Made by a program: the position numbers and the translations under genes. The notes beneath the pieces were generated by a model, which was not told the origin of the DNA, did not search any database, and saw only the letters and a program-made list of their open reading frames with translations. DNA of 64,000 nucleotides from Actinophytocola sp044466355 (lineage in GTDB: Bacteria; Actinomycetota; Actinomycetes; Mycobacteriales; Pseudonocardiaceae), in assembly GCF_044466355.1 (NCBI RefSeq), contig NZ_JBITMQ010000001.1:496001-560000 (forward strand). The letters are read 5' to 3'. Positions 22,998 to 32,103 of the stretch are shown here, piece by piece. Each line of letters opens with the position of its first letter. Position 1 is the stretch's first letter.

Positions 22998-23891
22998 ATG
23001 CGCGCCGCCATGGTCGTGCACCCAGCGTCCGGGCTCGGCCGGGCGGGGCGCATCGCGAACACCGTCGCCGAGAAGCTGCGGACCGTCGTCGACGACCTCG
23101 TGACCGTCGAGGCGAACACGGTCGCCGACTCGCACCGGCTCATGCACAAGGCCCGGGACGCCGGCCTCGACCTGCTGGTCGTGGTCGGCGGCGACGGCTC
23201 GGCCCACCAGGGCGTCCAGTTCTGCGCCGACACCGGGGTCACCCTGGCGGTGATCCCGGCAGGCACCGGCAACGACCTCGCCCGCACCCTCGCGGGCGGG
23301 CCCGAGGACCCGCTGAAGGCCGCCGACAAGCTGGTCAGGGCACTCGGGGACGGCGCGACGACCACCATCGACCTCGGCCGCGTGGAGGGCGGGCCCTGGT
23401 TCGCCGGGGTCCTGTGCGCCGGGTTCGACTCCGCGGTCAACGAACGCGCCAACCGGATGCGCTGGCCGTCCGGCCCGCGCCGCTACGACCTGGCGATCCT
23501 CGCCGAGCTGGCGAGACTACGGGCCGGCCGCCTCACCGTCGAGGCCGACGGTGAGCGCACCGAGCTGGACGCCACCCAGGTCGCGGTCGGCAACATCCCG
23601 TTCTACGGCGGCGGCATCCCCATCTGCCCGGCCGCCGATCCCGCCGACGGGCGGTTCGACGTCACGCTCGTGCGCAAGGGCAGCCGCTTCGACCTGGTGA
23701 GGATGCTGCCCGGCCTGCGGTCCGGCAACCACGTCCACCACCCGATGGTGAGCACCTCCCGCGCCACCACGGTGCGCCTCGGCGAGGCCAACGGGTGGGT
23801 CGCCTACGCCGACGGTGAACGCATCGGGCCGTTGCCGGTCGAGGTGACCTGTGTCCCGAACGCGTTGAAGGTGGTCGGCCCGGCCACGTGA
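22998..23891 (+). CDS. Diacylglycerol kinase-like lipid kinase
   Basis: A 297-residue cytoplasmic or membrane-associated kinase of the YegS/DgkB family. The nucleotide motif is VVGGDGSAHQGVQF, followed by IPAGTGNDLART, the signature of the family. It phosphorylates diacylglycerol or a similar lipid. It starts one base after tatC ends and overlaps the start of helY by 4 bases, so it lies in one transcript with both. Confidence 0.93.
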   Translation: MRAAMVVHPASGLGRAGRIANTVAEKLRTVVDDLVTVEANTVADSHRLMHKARDAGLDLLVVVGGDGSAHQGVQFCADTGVTLAVIPAGTGNDLARTLAGGPEDPLKAADKLVRALGDGATTTIDLGRVEGGPWFAGVLCAGFDSAVNERANRMRWPSGPRRYDLAILAELARLRAGRLTVEADGERTELDATQVAVGNIPFYGGGIPICPAADPADGRFDVTLVRKGSRFDLVRMLPGLRSGNHVHHPMVSTSRATTVRLGEANGWVAYADGERIGPLPVEVTCVPNALKVVGPAT

Positions 23892-26701
23892 CCCACCACC
23901 CATGTGACAACCTTGGGAACGTGGCTGTCAGCCCTTCTCCAGCATCCGGGCCAGTGCCCGAGCGTTCGCCCGCGGAGTCCTACACGGCCGCCCGCAGGCG
24001 CTCGAGCTACCCGAAGCTGACCGAGTTCGCCTCGGTGCTGTCGTTCACGCTGGACCCCTTCCAGGAGCAGGCGTGCGCCGCGCTCGAGGACGGGCACGGG
24101 GTGCTCGTGTGCGCGCCGACCGGCGCGGGCAAGACCGTGGTCGGCGAGTTCGCCGTGCACCTCGCGCTCGCCGACGGCCAGAAGTGCTTCTACACGACAC
24201 CCATCAAGGCGCTGTCGAACCAGAAGTACGCCGACCTGGTCGAACGCTATGGCACGAAGTCGGTCGGGCTGCTCACCGGCGACACCTCGGTCAACGGCAA
24301 CGCGCCGATCGTCGTGATGACCACCGAGGTGCTCCGCAACATGCTCTACGCGGGCTCCTCGACGCTCGACGGGCTCGGCTACGTGGTCATGGACGAGGTG
24401 CACTACCTCGCCGACCGGTTCCGCGGCGCGGTGTGGGAGGAGGTCATCCTGCACCTGCCCGAGTCGGTGCGGCTGATCAGCCTCTCCGCGACGGTCAGCA
24501 ACGCCGAGGAGTTCGGCGACTGGCTCGTCGAGGTCCGCGGCGACACCACGGTCGTCGTCGACGAGCACCGGCCCGTGCCGCTGTGGCAGCACATGATGGT
24601 CAACAACCGGATGCTCGACCTGTTCACGGGCGAGGGCCCCGACGGCGAGCCCCGCATCAACCCGGAGCTGCTGCGCCGCACCGAGAACGAGAGCCGCACC
24701 CAGGTCACCTGGGGTCCGCGTGGCGGCCGCAACGGGCGGCGTTCCGGCGCGCCCCGCGGCCCCCGCTTCCGGCCGCCGTCGCGCGTCGACGTGATCACCC
24801 GGCTCGACGCGGCCGGGTTGCTGCCCGCGATCGTGTTCGTGTTCAGCCGGGTCGGCTGCGACGCCGCCGTCGCCCAGTGCGCCCGGTCCGGCATCCGCAT
24901 GAACACCGAGGCCGAGGTCGCCGAGATCCGCCGGGTCATCGACGCCCGCACCAAGGACCTCAACGACGCCGACCTCCGCGTGCTCGGCTTCTGGGAGTGG
25001 CGGGAGGCCCTCGAACGCGGCTTCGCGAGCCACCACGCCGGCCTGCTGCCCGCGTTCAAGGAGACCGTCGAGGAGCTGTTCGTCCGCGGTCTCGTGAAGG
25101 TGGTGTTCGCGACCGAGACCCTCGCGCTCGGCATCAACATGCCGGCCCGCACGGTCGTGCTGGAACGGCTCGTCAAGTACAACGGCGAGGCGCACGTCGA
25201 CCTGACGCCGGGGGAGTACACGCAGCTCACCGGTCGTGCGGGCCGCCGGGGCATCGACGTGGAGGGGCACGCGGTCGTCGTGTGGCAGCCGGGTGTCGAC
25301 CCGCGCCAGGTCGGCGGGCTCGCGTCCACCCGCACCTACCCGCTGCGCTCGTCGTTCCGGCCCGCCTTCAACATGGCGGTCAACCTCGTCGACCGGCTCG
25401 GCGCCACGGCGGCACGCGAGATGCTGGAGCAGTCGTTCGCGCAGTTCCAGGCCGACCGCGGTGTTGTCGGGCTCGCGCGGCGGATCGAGCGCAACCGTGA
25501 GGCGCTCGCGGGCTACGCCGAGTCCATGACCTGCCACCTCGGCGACTTCAGCGAGTACGCGCGGCTGCGCGCCAAGCTGAACGAGCGCGAGAAGGCGTTG
25601 TCCCGCAAGAACTCCGCGGCCCGGCGTGCCGAGGCGGCCCGGTCGCTGGAGGCCCTGCGCAAGGGCGACGTGATCGCGGTGCCGTCCGGTCGCCGCGCCG
25701 GGTTGGCGATCGTCGTCGACCCCGGGCTCGACCCGACCGGCGACGCCCGCCCGCTCGTCCTCACCGAGGACCGCTGGGCAGGCCGGCTGTCGGTGGCCGA
25801 CTTCCCGACACCGGTCGAGTCGCTCGGCCGGATCAAGCTGCCCAAGCAGGTCGACCTGCGGTCGCCGCGGTCGCGCCGGGACCTCGCGTCCACGTTGCGC
25901 AACACCGGCATCGAGGCCCCCGGCCGAGGCAAGCGGCACAGCCGAGGCGCTGGTGACGACGCCGAGGTCGCGGCGTTGCGCAGGGCACTGCGCAACCACC
26001 CGTGCCACGGCTGCAGCGACCGCGAGGCGCACGCGCGGTGGGCGGACCGGCACCGCAAGCTCGCCGCGGAAACGCAGTCGCTGGAACAGAAAGTCGCCGC
26101 GCAGACCCACTCGCTGGCCCGCGCGTTCGACCGCATCCGCACGCTGCTGACCGAACGCGGCTACCTGGAGGGCGAGAACACCGTCACCGACGACGGCAGG
26201 CGGCTCGCACGGCTCTACAGCGAGTCGGACCTGCTGGCGGCGGAGTGCCTGCGGCACGGCGTGTGGGACCGGTTGCCCCCGCCCGAGCTGGCGGCGGTCG
26301 TGTCGGCGCTGGTGTACGAGGCCCGCCGGGACGGGCCGAGCGAGGCCCGCGTGCCGGTCGGTCTGGTGTCGGACGCGCTGGCCGAGACCGCGCGGTTGTG
26401 GGCGGGGCTGGAGGCGGACGAACGGCGGCACAAGCTGGAACGCACCCGCCAGCCCGACGCGGGCTTCGCGTGGACGGTGTTCCGGTGGGCGCGTGGCGAG
26501 TCGCTGGAGCGGGTGATGACCGCCGCGGAGTCGGCGGGCAGCGAGTTCTCCGCGGGTGACTTCGTGCGGTGGTGCCGCCAGGTCATCGATCTGCTGGAGC
26601 AGTTGCGGGACGTGATGGGCGCGGACGCGCCGGTCGGCGCCGCCGCGAAGGAGGCGGTGAAGGCGATGCGGCGTGGTGTGGTGGCGCTCGGGACCGCGTG
26701 A
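23888..26701 (+). CDS. helY: Ski2-like DEAD/DEAH-box helicase HelY
   Basis: A 937-residue superfamily 2 helicase, probably acting on RNA. Walker A is APTGAGKT (76-83) and the Walker B box is DEVH (169-172). SAT is in LISLSATVS, and motif VI is QLTGRAGRRGID. Beyond the two RecA domains there is a long C-terminal region with a Zn-like cluster (HPCHGC) and the DSHCT-type domain. The GTG at 23888 overlaps the upstream stop; a GTG at 23921 is an alternative. HelY after tatAC is the same order as in M. tuberculosis. Confidence 0.95.
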   Translation: MTHHPCDNLGNVAVSPSPASGPVPERSPAESYTAARRRSSYPKLTEFASVLSFTLDPFQEQACAALEDGHGVLVCAPTGAGKTVVGEFAVHLALADGQKCFYTTPIKALSNQKYADLVERYGTKSVGLLTGDTSVNGNAPIVVMTTEVLRNMLYAGSSTLDGLGYVVMDEVHYLADRFRGAVWEEVILHLPESVRLISLSATVSNAEEFGDWLVEVRGDTTVVVDEHRPVPLWQHMMVNNRMLDLFTGEGPDGEPRINPELLRRTENESRTQVTWGPRGGRNGRRSGAPRGPRFRPPSRVDVITRLDAAGLLPAIVFVFSRVGCDAAVAQCARSGIRMNTEAEVAEIRRVIDARTKDLNDADLRVLGFWEWREALERGFASHHAGLLPAFKETVEELFVRGLVKVVFATETLALGINMPARTVVLERLVKYNGEAHVDLTPGEYTQLTGRAGRRGIDVEGHAVVVWQPGVDPRQVGGLASTRTYPLRSSFRPAFNMAVNLVDRLGATAAREMLEQSFAQFQADRGVVGLARRIERNREALAGYAESMTCHLGDFSEYARLRAKLNEREKALSRKNSAARRAEAARSLEALRKGDVIAVPSGRRAGLAIVVDPGLDPTGDARPLVLTEDRWAGRLSVADFPTPVESLGRIKLPKQVDLRSPRSRRDLASTLRNTGIEAPGRGKRHSRGAGDDAEVAALRRALRNHPCHGCSDREAHARWADRHRKLAAETQSLEQKVAAQTHSLARAFDRIRTLLTERGYLEGENTVTDDGRRLARLYSESDLLAAECLRHGVWDRLPPPELAAVVSALVYEARRDGPSEARVPVGLVSDALAETARLWAGLEADERRHKLERTRQPDAGFAWTVFRWARGESLERVMTAAESAGSEFSAGDFVRWCRQVIDLLEQLRDVMGADAPVGAAAKEAVKAMRRGVVALGTA

Positions 26702-26818
26702 GTGCGCCCGGCACTGGTCCACGAGGGTTCGATTAGCGTGGCGGACCACACGCCCTACCCACGTCCCGCTATGGTTTGATCGCGCCCTGGCACGACCTCG
26801 ATTTCGCGGAGGCGAACA

Positions 26819-27457
26819 ATGACCAGCCCTTACGGGCCGCCCGGTGGGAACGACCCGCAGCAGCAGTGGGGACAGCAGCCCTACGGCGGTGCTCCCACCC
26901 CCGGCACCCCGTCCGGCGGGATGCCTGCGCAGGGTGGTTACCCCCAGCAGCCTGGTCAGCAGCAGCCCTATGGGGGTTACGGCCAGCAGCCCCAGCCGAC
27001 GCAGCAGTACGGGCAGCCGCAGTACGGCCAGCAGCCCCAGTACGGGCAGCAGCCGTCGGGTGAGTACCCGAACCCCTACCAGCACCCATACCAGCAGCAG
27101 CCGGCCAAGAAGGGCGGCGGCGCCTGGATCTGGATCACGATGGTGGTCGTGGTGCTGGCGGCGGCCGCGTTCCTGGTGCTCGGGCTGGTGACGCCGGGCT
27201 TCCTGAACACGAAGGTGCTGGACCAGGCCGCGCTCGAGGGCGACGACGGCGTCAAGAAGATCCTCGTCGACGAGTACAAGGTCAAGGACGTCGAGTCGGT
27301 CAGCTGCCCCGCGGACCAGGAGGTCAAGCAGGGCAACAAGTTCGAGTGCACCGTGAAGATCGGTGGCGACGAGCCGAAGGACGTCAAGGTCACCATCACG
27401 ATCACCAACGAGGAGAACGCCGAGTACCAGGTGTCCCTCCCCGAGGAAGCCAAGTAG
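26819..27457 (+). CDS. DUF4333 membrane protein with Gln/Pro/Tyr-rich leader
   Basis: A 212-residue single-pass protein starting MTSPYGPPGGNDPQQQWGQQ. Residues 1 to ~95 are Gln/Gly/Tyr/Pro repeats, the membrane helix is ~101-123, and the rest is a DUF4333 domain (GVKKILVDEYKVKDVESVSCP, then FECTVKIGG) with two Cys. It has the same layout as the array at 1414-5941 but a different outer domain. A similar protein follows helY in M. tuberculosis (Rv2091c). A GGAGG site precedes the ATG. Function unknown. Confidence 0.9.
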   Translation: MTSPYGPPGGNDPQQQWGQQPYGGAPTPGTPSGGMPAQGGYPQQPGQQQPYGGYGQQPQPTQQYGQPQYGQQPQYGQQPSGEYPNPYQHPYQQQPAKKGGGAWIWITMVVVVLAAAAFLVLGLVTPGFLNTKVLDQAALEGDDGVKKILVDEYKVKDVESVSCPADQEVKQGNKFECTVKIGGDEPKDVKVTITITNEENAEYQVSLPEEAK

Positions 27458-27464
27458 GTCTCGC

Positions 27465-27510
27465 GAAGCCCCGGACCGGTGGCAGGTTGCTGCCACCGGT
27501 CCGGGGCTTC
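27465..27510 (+). terminator. Perfect 21-bp hairpin after the DUF4333 membrane protein
   Basis: Arms 27465-27485 and 27490-27510 are exact reverse complements with loop GTTG, 7 bases beyond the stop codon. This is a strong intrinsic-type terminator separating the two DUF4333 genes. Confidence 0.88.
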
Positions 27511-27550
27511 TCCGTACACTCAAGGGGACAAAACGGACGTCCCCCGACAG

Positions 27551-27910
27551 ATGAGGAACTTCGTGCGCTTTCGCCCGGTACTCGCCCTGATCCCCGCGCT
27601 GGCCCTGGTCGCCTGCTCCGAAGTGCCCGACGTGCCTGACGTGCCCGACGTACCTGACGTGCCTGACGTGCCGTCGCTGGAGAACCTCAGCGAGAGCGCG
27701 CTCGAAGGCGCGGACGGCATCAAGAAGGTGCTCGCGGAGCAGTACCAGCTCACCGACGTCGGCAGCGTCGACTGCCCGCCCACGCCGTCGCTGAGCTTCG
27801 AGAAGGGCGCCACCTTCGAGTGCACCGTCGTGGTCGCGGGGGAGGAGCGCACCGTCGAGGTGAGCGTCCTCAACGAGGAAGGCGGCATCCAGGTCAGCGA
27901 GCCGAAGTAA
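27551..27910 (+). CDS. DUF4333 lipoprotein with Val-Pro-Asp repeats
   Basis: A 119-residue lipoprotein. The signal peptide VRFRPVLALIPALALVAC ends in a lipobox (LVAC, Cys at residue 22), so it is anchored outside the membrane. Next comes VPDVPDVPDVPDVPDVP, then a DUF4333 domain (GIKKVLAEQYQLTDVGSVDCP, then FECTVVV) clearly related to the gene before it. It probably arose by duplication with change of anchor from membrane helix to lipid. Function unknown. Confidence 0.88.
   Translation: MRNFVRFRPVLALIPALALVACSEVPDVPDVPDVPDVPDVPSLENLSESALEGADGIKKVLAEQYQLTDVGSVDCPPTPSLSFEKGATFECTVVVAGEERTVEVSVLNEEGGIQVSEPK
27623..27673 (+). repeat. Tandem 9-bp repeat coding Val-Pro-Asp
   Basis: Five copies of GTGCCYGAC-like units (27623-27667, one with GTA) and a partial sixth. 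They encode the linker between the lipid anchor and the DUF4333 domain. Such repeats can gain or lose units by slippage without changing frame. Confidence 0.85.
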
Positions 27911-27949
27911 TCGGTCGCGTTCCGGGCCTTCGGTGTGCATCATCGGGCG

Positions 27950-29179
27950 GTGACCCAGACTCTCCTGCCCACCGGGCTGGCGTTCCGTGCCGTGGCACAG
28001 GACGCGCTGCGCGATGCCCACGACCTGTTCCTCGCCGCGCTGCACGCCAAGCCCGCGTCGGACGAGCAGTGGGACGTGATGCGGCACGCCTACGTCGCCG
28101 ACCGGACGTTCGGCGCCTTCGACGGCGAGCGCCAGGTCGGTACGGCGGTGTCGTTCCCGGGGAGTCTCACCGTGCCCGGCGGCGCGGTCCTGCCGATGGC
28201 GGGCGTCACCTATGTCGGCGTGCGCAGCGACCACCGGCGCCGGGGCGCGCTCACCGGCATGATGCGCGCGCAGCTCGAGGACCTCGCGGCGCGTGGGGAG
28301 GTGTTCGCCGCGCTGCACGCGTCGGAACCGGTGATCTACGGCCGTTTCGGCTACGGCATCGCCACGGTCGCACGTGATCTCAAGGTGAACCCGAAGCGTG
28401 CGCGGCTGCGCCCGGAGGTGCCGGGTGGGGGCACCGTCCGCCTCCTCGACAAGGACGAGGTGGTCCCCGCGCTCAGTGCCGCCTACCCGGCGCTGCTGCC
28501 GACCCGCGCCGGTCTGATGGGCCGCTCGCCGCAGTGGTGGAGCCTCAGCTACGACCGCAGGCTCAGGACCGACCACTTCCTGGTCGCCGCGCACTTCTCG
28601 GACGCGGGGGACATCGACGGCTGGGTCGGCTACAAGCCGGCGGAGTCGTCGTCGGCCGACCCGCGGGCGGGCGCCACCCTGTACGTGCTCGACTTCCAGG
28701 CCGCCGACCAGACCGTCGCCAACGACCTGTGGCGCTACCTCGTCGGCGTGGACCTGGTCGACGAGGTCGTCGCCTACCTCCGGCCCGCCGACGACCCGAT
28801 CGAGGCGATGCTCGTCGACGCGTACGCCGTGCGCGGGGAGACCGAGGGCGAGCTGTGGCTGCGGGTGGTCGACGTGCCCGCCGCGCTCGCCGCCCGCGCC
28901 TACGGCGCCGCGGAACCGGTGGTCGTCGAGGTCGCCGATCCGTTCCTGCCCGCCAACTCCGGCCGGTACCGGATCAGCACGCACGGGGCGGAACGGGTCA
29001 CGGACGAGCCCGCGCTCACCATGAACGCCGAGGTGCTCGCGATGGTGTACCTCGGCGCGTGGCGGCCCAGCGTGCTCGCCGGGATCGGGCGGATCACCGT
29101 CGCCGACCCGGCCGCGCTGCCGGCCGCCGACCGGCTGTTCGCGGTGGACCAGCCCGCCTGGAACGGCTCACTCTTCTAG
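27950..29179 (+). CDS. Eis-like GNAT N-acetyltransferase
   Basis: A 409-residue protein of the Eis (enhanced intracellular survival) family: an N-terminal GNAT domain with acetyl-CoA loop VRSDHRRRGALTGMM, a second GNAT-like domain and a C-terminal sterol-carrier-like domain. ALHASEPVIYGRFGYG is a family hallmark. In mycobacteria Eis acetylates aminoglycosides and host protein lysines; the substrate here is unknown. The GTG at 27950 is chosen by alignment with the family start; a GTG at 27935 is possible. The 3' end overlaps the convergent gene by 12 bases. Confidence 0.9.
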   Translation: MTQTLLPTGLAFRAVAQDALRDAHDLFLAALHAKPASDEQWDVMRHAYVADRTFGAFDGERQVGTAVSFPGSLTVPGGAVLPMAGVTYVGVRSDHRRRGALTGMMRAQLEDLAARGEVFAALHASEPVIYGRFGYGIATVARDLKVNPKRARLRPEVPGGGTVRLLDKDEVVPALSAAYPALLPTRAGLMGRSPQWWSLSYDRRLRTDHFLVAAHFSDAGDIDGWVGYKPAESSSADPRAGATLYVLDFQAADQTVANDLWRYLVGVDLVDEVVAYLRPADDPIEAMLVDAYAVRGETEGELWLRVVDVPAALAARAYGAAEPVVVEVADPFLPANSGRYRISTHGAERVTDEPALTMNAEVLAMVYLGAWRPSVLAGIGRITVADPAALPAADRLFAVDQPAWNGSLF

Positions 29180-29998
29180 CAGACCGAGGTCGGTGAACAT
29201 GGTGTGGCACCAGTCCAGGGCCGTGTCCAGGTTCGTCCACTGTGGATCCTCGGGCTTGAGGTACGGGAACACGTACGGGTCGGTGACCTCCTCGGGCAGG
29301 TCCTCCGGCAGGCAGTGCGACGGGAGCCCGTAGGCTTCGTCGCACATCCAGTCCGCCAGGTCGGGCTCCTGCGCGTCCCACACGGCGAACCACAACCGCC
29401 GCAGCATCAACGGGTGGGCGACCGCGAAGATCAGCCTGCCGAGGTCGAGCGGTTCGCCCGCCGACACCACCCGCGCCACCGCGTTGGCGCGGTGGTCGTC
29501 GATCAGACCGACGAAACCGGACCAGATCTCCACGCTGTGCCCGGCGGCGATGATCGCCGAGCACAGCGTGGCGAGCGCGATGCCGCGGTTGCGGATCAAC
29601 GAGTGCGGCGTCCTGTTCGAGTAGCACGCGGGCACGAGGAACGCGACGATCCGCCCGCGCCGCGACGTCTGCCGCGGTACCGCGTCGACCATGCACTCGG
29701 GCACACCCGCGACGTAGGCGCCGATGTCGACCTCGCTGCCGGTCACGTCCCACGCCGGTTCCAGCGTGGTGACCGAGGCGCCGAGACCCGCCCGTTCCCG
29801 CAGCGCGCCGACCGTGACCTCGGTGTCGCGTAACGGCACCGACCACCCGTCCACCGCGAGCCGGAGCGCCTCCTCCCACGATCCGCCCGCCCACACGTCG
29901 TGCGCGTGCCTGCCCTCGCCGGGGATCGTCTCGGGCCGCTGTACCGCTTCGAGGAACTCGTGCCACGAGTACAGCGGCGGCAGCGCGATCTCGGTCAC
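29168..29998 (-). CDS. VWA-like partner protein of the adjacent AAA+ ATPase
   Basis: A 276-residue protein. The central part (GRIVAFLVPACYSNRTPHSL, then IRNRGIALATLCSAIIAAGHS) has the strand-loop-helix layout of a von Willebrand A domain, but the metal-binding DxSxS motif is not preserved. It resembles proteins that accompany MoxR-like ATPases in some actinobacterial phages, as I remember them. The C-terminus is acidic. The GTG start overlaps the stop of the ATPase gene by 4 bases, so the two are one functional unit. The exact activity is unknown. Confidence 0.75.
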   Translation of the reverse strand: MTEIALPPLYSWHEFLEAVQRPETIPGEGRHAHDVWAGGSWEEALRLAVDGWSVPLRDTEVTVGALRERAGLGASVTTLEPAWDVTGSEVDIGAYVAGVPECMVDAVPRQTSRRGRIVAFLVPACYSNRTPHSLIRNRGIALATLCSAIIAAGHSVEIWSGFVGLIDDHRANAVARVVSAGEPLDLGRLIFAVAHPLMLRRLWFAVWDAQEPDLADWMCDEAYGLPSHCLPEDLPEEVTDPYVFPYLKPEDPQWTNLDTALDWCHTMFTDLGLLEE

Positions 29999-31428
29999 GA
30001 CGTCAGCCCCAGGGCCGAGCGGTGCGCGTCGGACAGACCGCGGATCACCCGCCAGCTCACCACCTGGTCGTAGGTCGCGCCCGCGGCGAGCAGCCGGGCG
30101 CCGTCGTAGCTCACCCGTGGCGAGAACATCACCGGCAGCTGCTTGTCCGTCGCGACCTCCCGCAGCCTGCGCACCTCGGTGAGCAGTTGGCGTACGAGCC
30201 GCTTCTTCGCGGGCGCGAGCCCCAACGCGACGCGCTCCTCGAGCTGTTCGTCGACCGGCACCTCCATCGTCACGAACCGGTCCAGCGTGGCGGCGTCGAG
30301 TGCCTGGCGCCCGACGTACCGGCGGTCGCCACCGCTGCCGTACGTGTTGCCCGTCGCCACGAGGCGGAAGTCGGGGTGCGCGGACACCATGCCGTCGGCG
30401 AACGCGCAGACCCCGAGCGCGAGGGCCTGGTTGAGCTCGGCGAGCAGGCCAGGGTGACCGTTGTCCAGCTCGTCGAGCAGCATGACGCCACCGTGCTCGA
30501 AGGCACGGCGGAACGGCGTGTCGTGGTAGTTGCCGTGCGCGTCGTAGTAGCCGAACACCTTGCTCATCGGCGTGGTCGGGCCCAGCGAGATGGCCTGCAG
30601 CGGCAGGCCGAGCGCCTCGGCGGCATGCGTGGCGAGCATCGACTTGCCGGTGCCCGCCGGGCCGACGAGCAGCACGTGGCAGCGCGCGCCGAGGGCGAGC
30701 AGCAGTTCGGGCAGGACCTCGTGCGTGTACCCGGTGACCCGGTTGTGCTCCCCGTTGGGCAGGCGGACCTCGACGGGCCGCGGGACGTACTCGGCGGCCG
30801 CCTTCTCGGCGGCCTCGCGGGCGAGCTCGACCACCTCGGTCCTGGCCGCGTCGAGCGCCGCGTTCGCCTTCTCCGTCGCCGCCGCGACGAAGGCACGCAC
30901 CTCCTGCCGGGCCTCGTCGACCGCGCGCTGTGCGGTCCCGGTCGCCGTCGTGGCGAGTTCGGCGACCTCCTGTCGTGCCGTGTTGACCGTCTTCTCGGAC
31001 GCCGCGGCGAGGTCGGTCACCCGGCCGCGGGCCTGTGCGAGCGCCACCTCGGCCTTCTCGCCCGCGTCCCGCGCGAGTGCTTCGACCTCGGCGCGGGCCT
31101 GTGCGAGCGCGGCGTCGGCACGTGCCGTGGCGTCGTGGGCGAGCCGGACCACGTCGGCACGTGCCAGCTCGATGTCCTCCCGCACCACGTCGACCATCGC
31201 GCCCGCGGTGTCCGTCGCGGCGTCCGCGGCCGTGCTGCTCGCCACCTGCCTGATCTCGGGCAGCAGTGGTTCGAGCGCGGAGGCCGCCACGACCGGGTCG
31301 GCGAAGCGCGCGCCGACGGCCCGCCGCGTGGCGTGCTCCACCATCTGGCCCAGGTTGCGCTCGTGCAGCACCGCACGCGCGGCGTCGATTGAGATCTGGT
31401 GCAGCTCGAGCTTGGTCGCTTCCCGCAC
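29995..31428 (-). CDS. MoxR/CbbQ-like AAA+ ATPase with long helical N-terminal region
   Basis: A 477-residue protein. Residues ~66-213 are an Ala/Glu/Arg-rich helical region with the element xARxEVxxLA recurring at about 110, 132, 150, 172 and 194, mostly 22 residues apart. Then follows an AAA_5-type ATPase with Walker A GPAGTGKS (256-263), Walker B VMLLDE (315-320) and the sensor region VATGNTYGSGG. MoxR proteins usually work with VWA proteins as chaperones that load metals or remodel complexes. The downstream gene is such a partner. A GGAGG site precedes the GTG start. Confidence 0.88.
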   Translation of the reverse strand: MREATKLELHQISIDAARAVLHERNLGQMVEHATRRAVGARFADPVVAASALEPLLPEIRQVASSTAADAATDTAGAMVDVVREDIELARADVVRLAHDATARADAALAQARAEVEALARDAGEKAEVALAQARGRVTDLAAASEKTVNTARQEVAELATTATGTAQRAVDEARQEVRAFVAAATEKANAALDAARTEVVELAREAAEKAAAEYVPRPVEVRLPNGEHNRVTGYTHEVLPELLLALGARCHVLLVGPAGTGKSMLATHAAEALGLPLQAISLGPTTPMSKVFGYYDAHGNYHDTPFRRAFEHGGVMLLDELDNGHPGLLAELNQALALGVCAFADGMVSAHPDFRLVATGNTYGSGGDRRYVGRQALDAATLDRFVTMEVPVDEQLEERVALGLAPAKKRLVRQLLTEVRRLREVATDKQLPVMFSPRVSYDGARLLAAGATYDQVVSWRVIRGLSDAHRSALGLTS

Positions 31429-31506
31429 GAGTCCTCCGCGTCCGGTTCGGGTTGGCTCTCCAACAAGTACCGGAGGCGGGCCGGGAGGGGTCCCCCGATG
31501 TCACGT

Positions 31507-32103
31507 TCAGGCCGCGTAGCGGTCGGCGCGCTCCTGCCCGGACAGCGCGCCGATCGCACGCATGACCTCGTCGGTGACCGCGCGGCGGGCGGCGGCCGAC
31601 GTCGGGTCGCCCGCGAAGGTCAGCGGACGCCCGAACCGGACGGTCACCCGGTGCGGGCGGGGCAGCCGCGTGCCGACCGGCTGCAGCCGCTCGGTGCCGT
31701 CGAGCGCCACCGGCACGACCGGCGCGCCCGTGGTGAGCGCGAGCCAGCCGACCCCCGTGCGTCCGCGGTACAGCCTGCCGTCGAGCGACCGCGTGCCTTC
31801 CGGGTAGATGCCGAACACGTTGCCGCGGGCGAGCACCTCGCGTGCGGTCTCGAGCGAGGCCTGCGCGGCGCGATGGCTGCCGCGGCGCACCGGCACCGAC
31901 CCGGCCGCGGTGAAGAACCAGCGCACGAACCTGCCGCGCAGCCCCCGGCCGGTGAAGTACTCGGCCTTGGCGAGGAAGGTGACCCGCCGCGGCGCGGCGA
32001 GCCGGATGACGACGCTGTCGATGAAGGACAGGTGGTTGCTGGCGAGGATGACCGCGCCAGACGCGGGCAGGTGGTCCCGGCCCTCGGTCCGGATCAGGAA
32101 CAC
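31507..32103 (-). CDS. 1-acyl-glycerol-3-phosphate acyltransferase (PlsC family)
   Basis: A 198-residue acyltransferase. The catalytic HX4D motif is NHLSFID, and the substrate motif is FGIYPEGTRS. It would transfer an acyl chain to a lysophospholipid or a related acceptor. The GTG at 32103 overlaps the fabH-like gene by 10 bases; a GTG at 32124 would add seven residues. The N-terminus is shorter than in typical PlsC proteins and lacks a clear membrane helix. It is in one unit with the ketoacyl synthase, which suggests they build or attach a special acyl chain. Confidence 0.87.
   Translation of the reverse strand: MFLIRTEGRDHLPASGAVILASNHLSFIDSVVIRLAAPRRVTFLAKAEYFTGRGLRGRFVRWFFTAAGSVPVRRGSHRAAQASLETAREVLARGNVFGIYPEGTRSLDGRLYRGRTGVGWLALTTGAPVVPVALDGTERLQPVGTRLPRPHRVTVRFGRPLTFAGDPTSAAARRAVTDEVMRAIGALSGQERADRYAA

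Noticed and set aside
23804..28984. Leftward open frame of 1726 codons
   Set aside because: It is antisense to the well-supported lipid kinase, helY, DUF4333 and Eis-like genes. Long antisense frames are expected at this GC content, and its composition (Arg, His, Gly, Val) is not protein-like.
29168..31428. Prophage remnant around the AAA+/VWA-like pair
   Set aside because: The pair recalls phage genes, but there is no integrase, structural gene, attachment-site duplication or change in base composition nearby.
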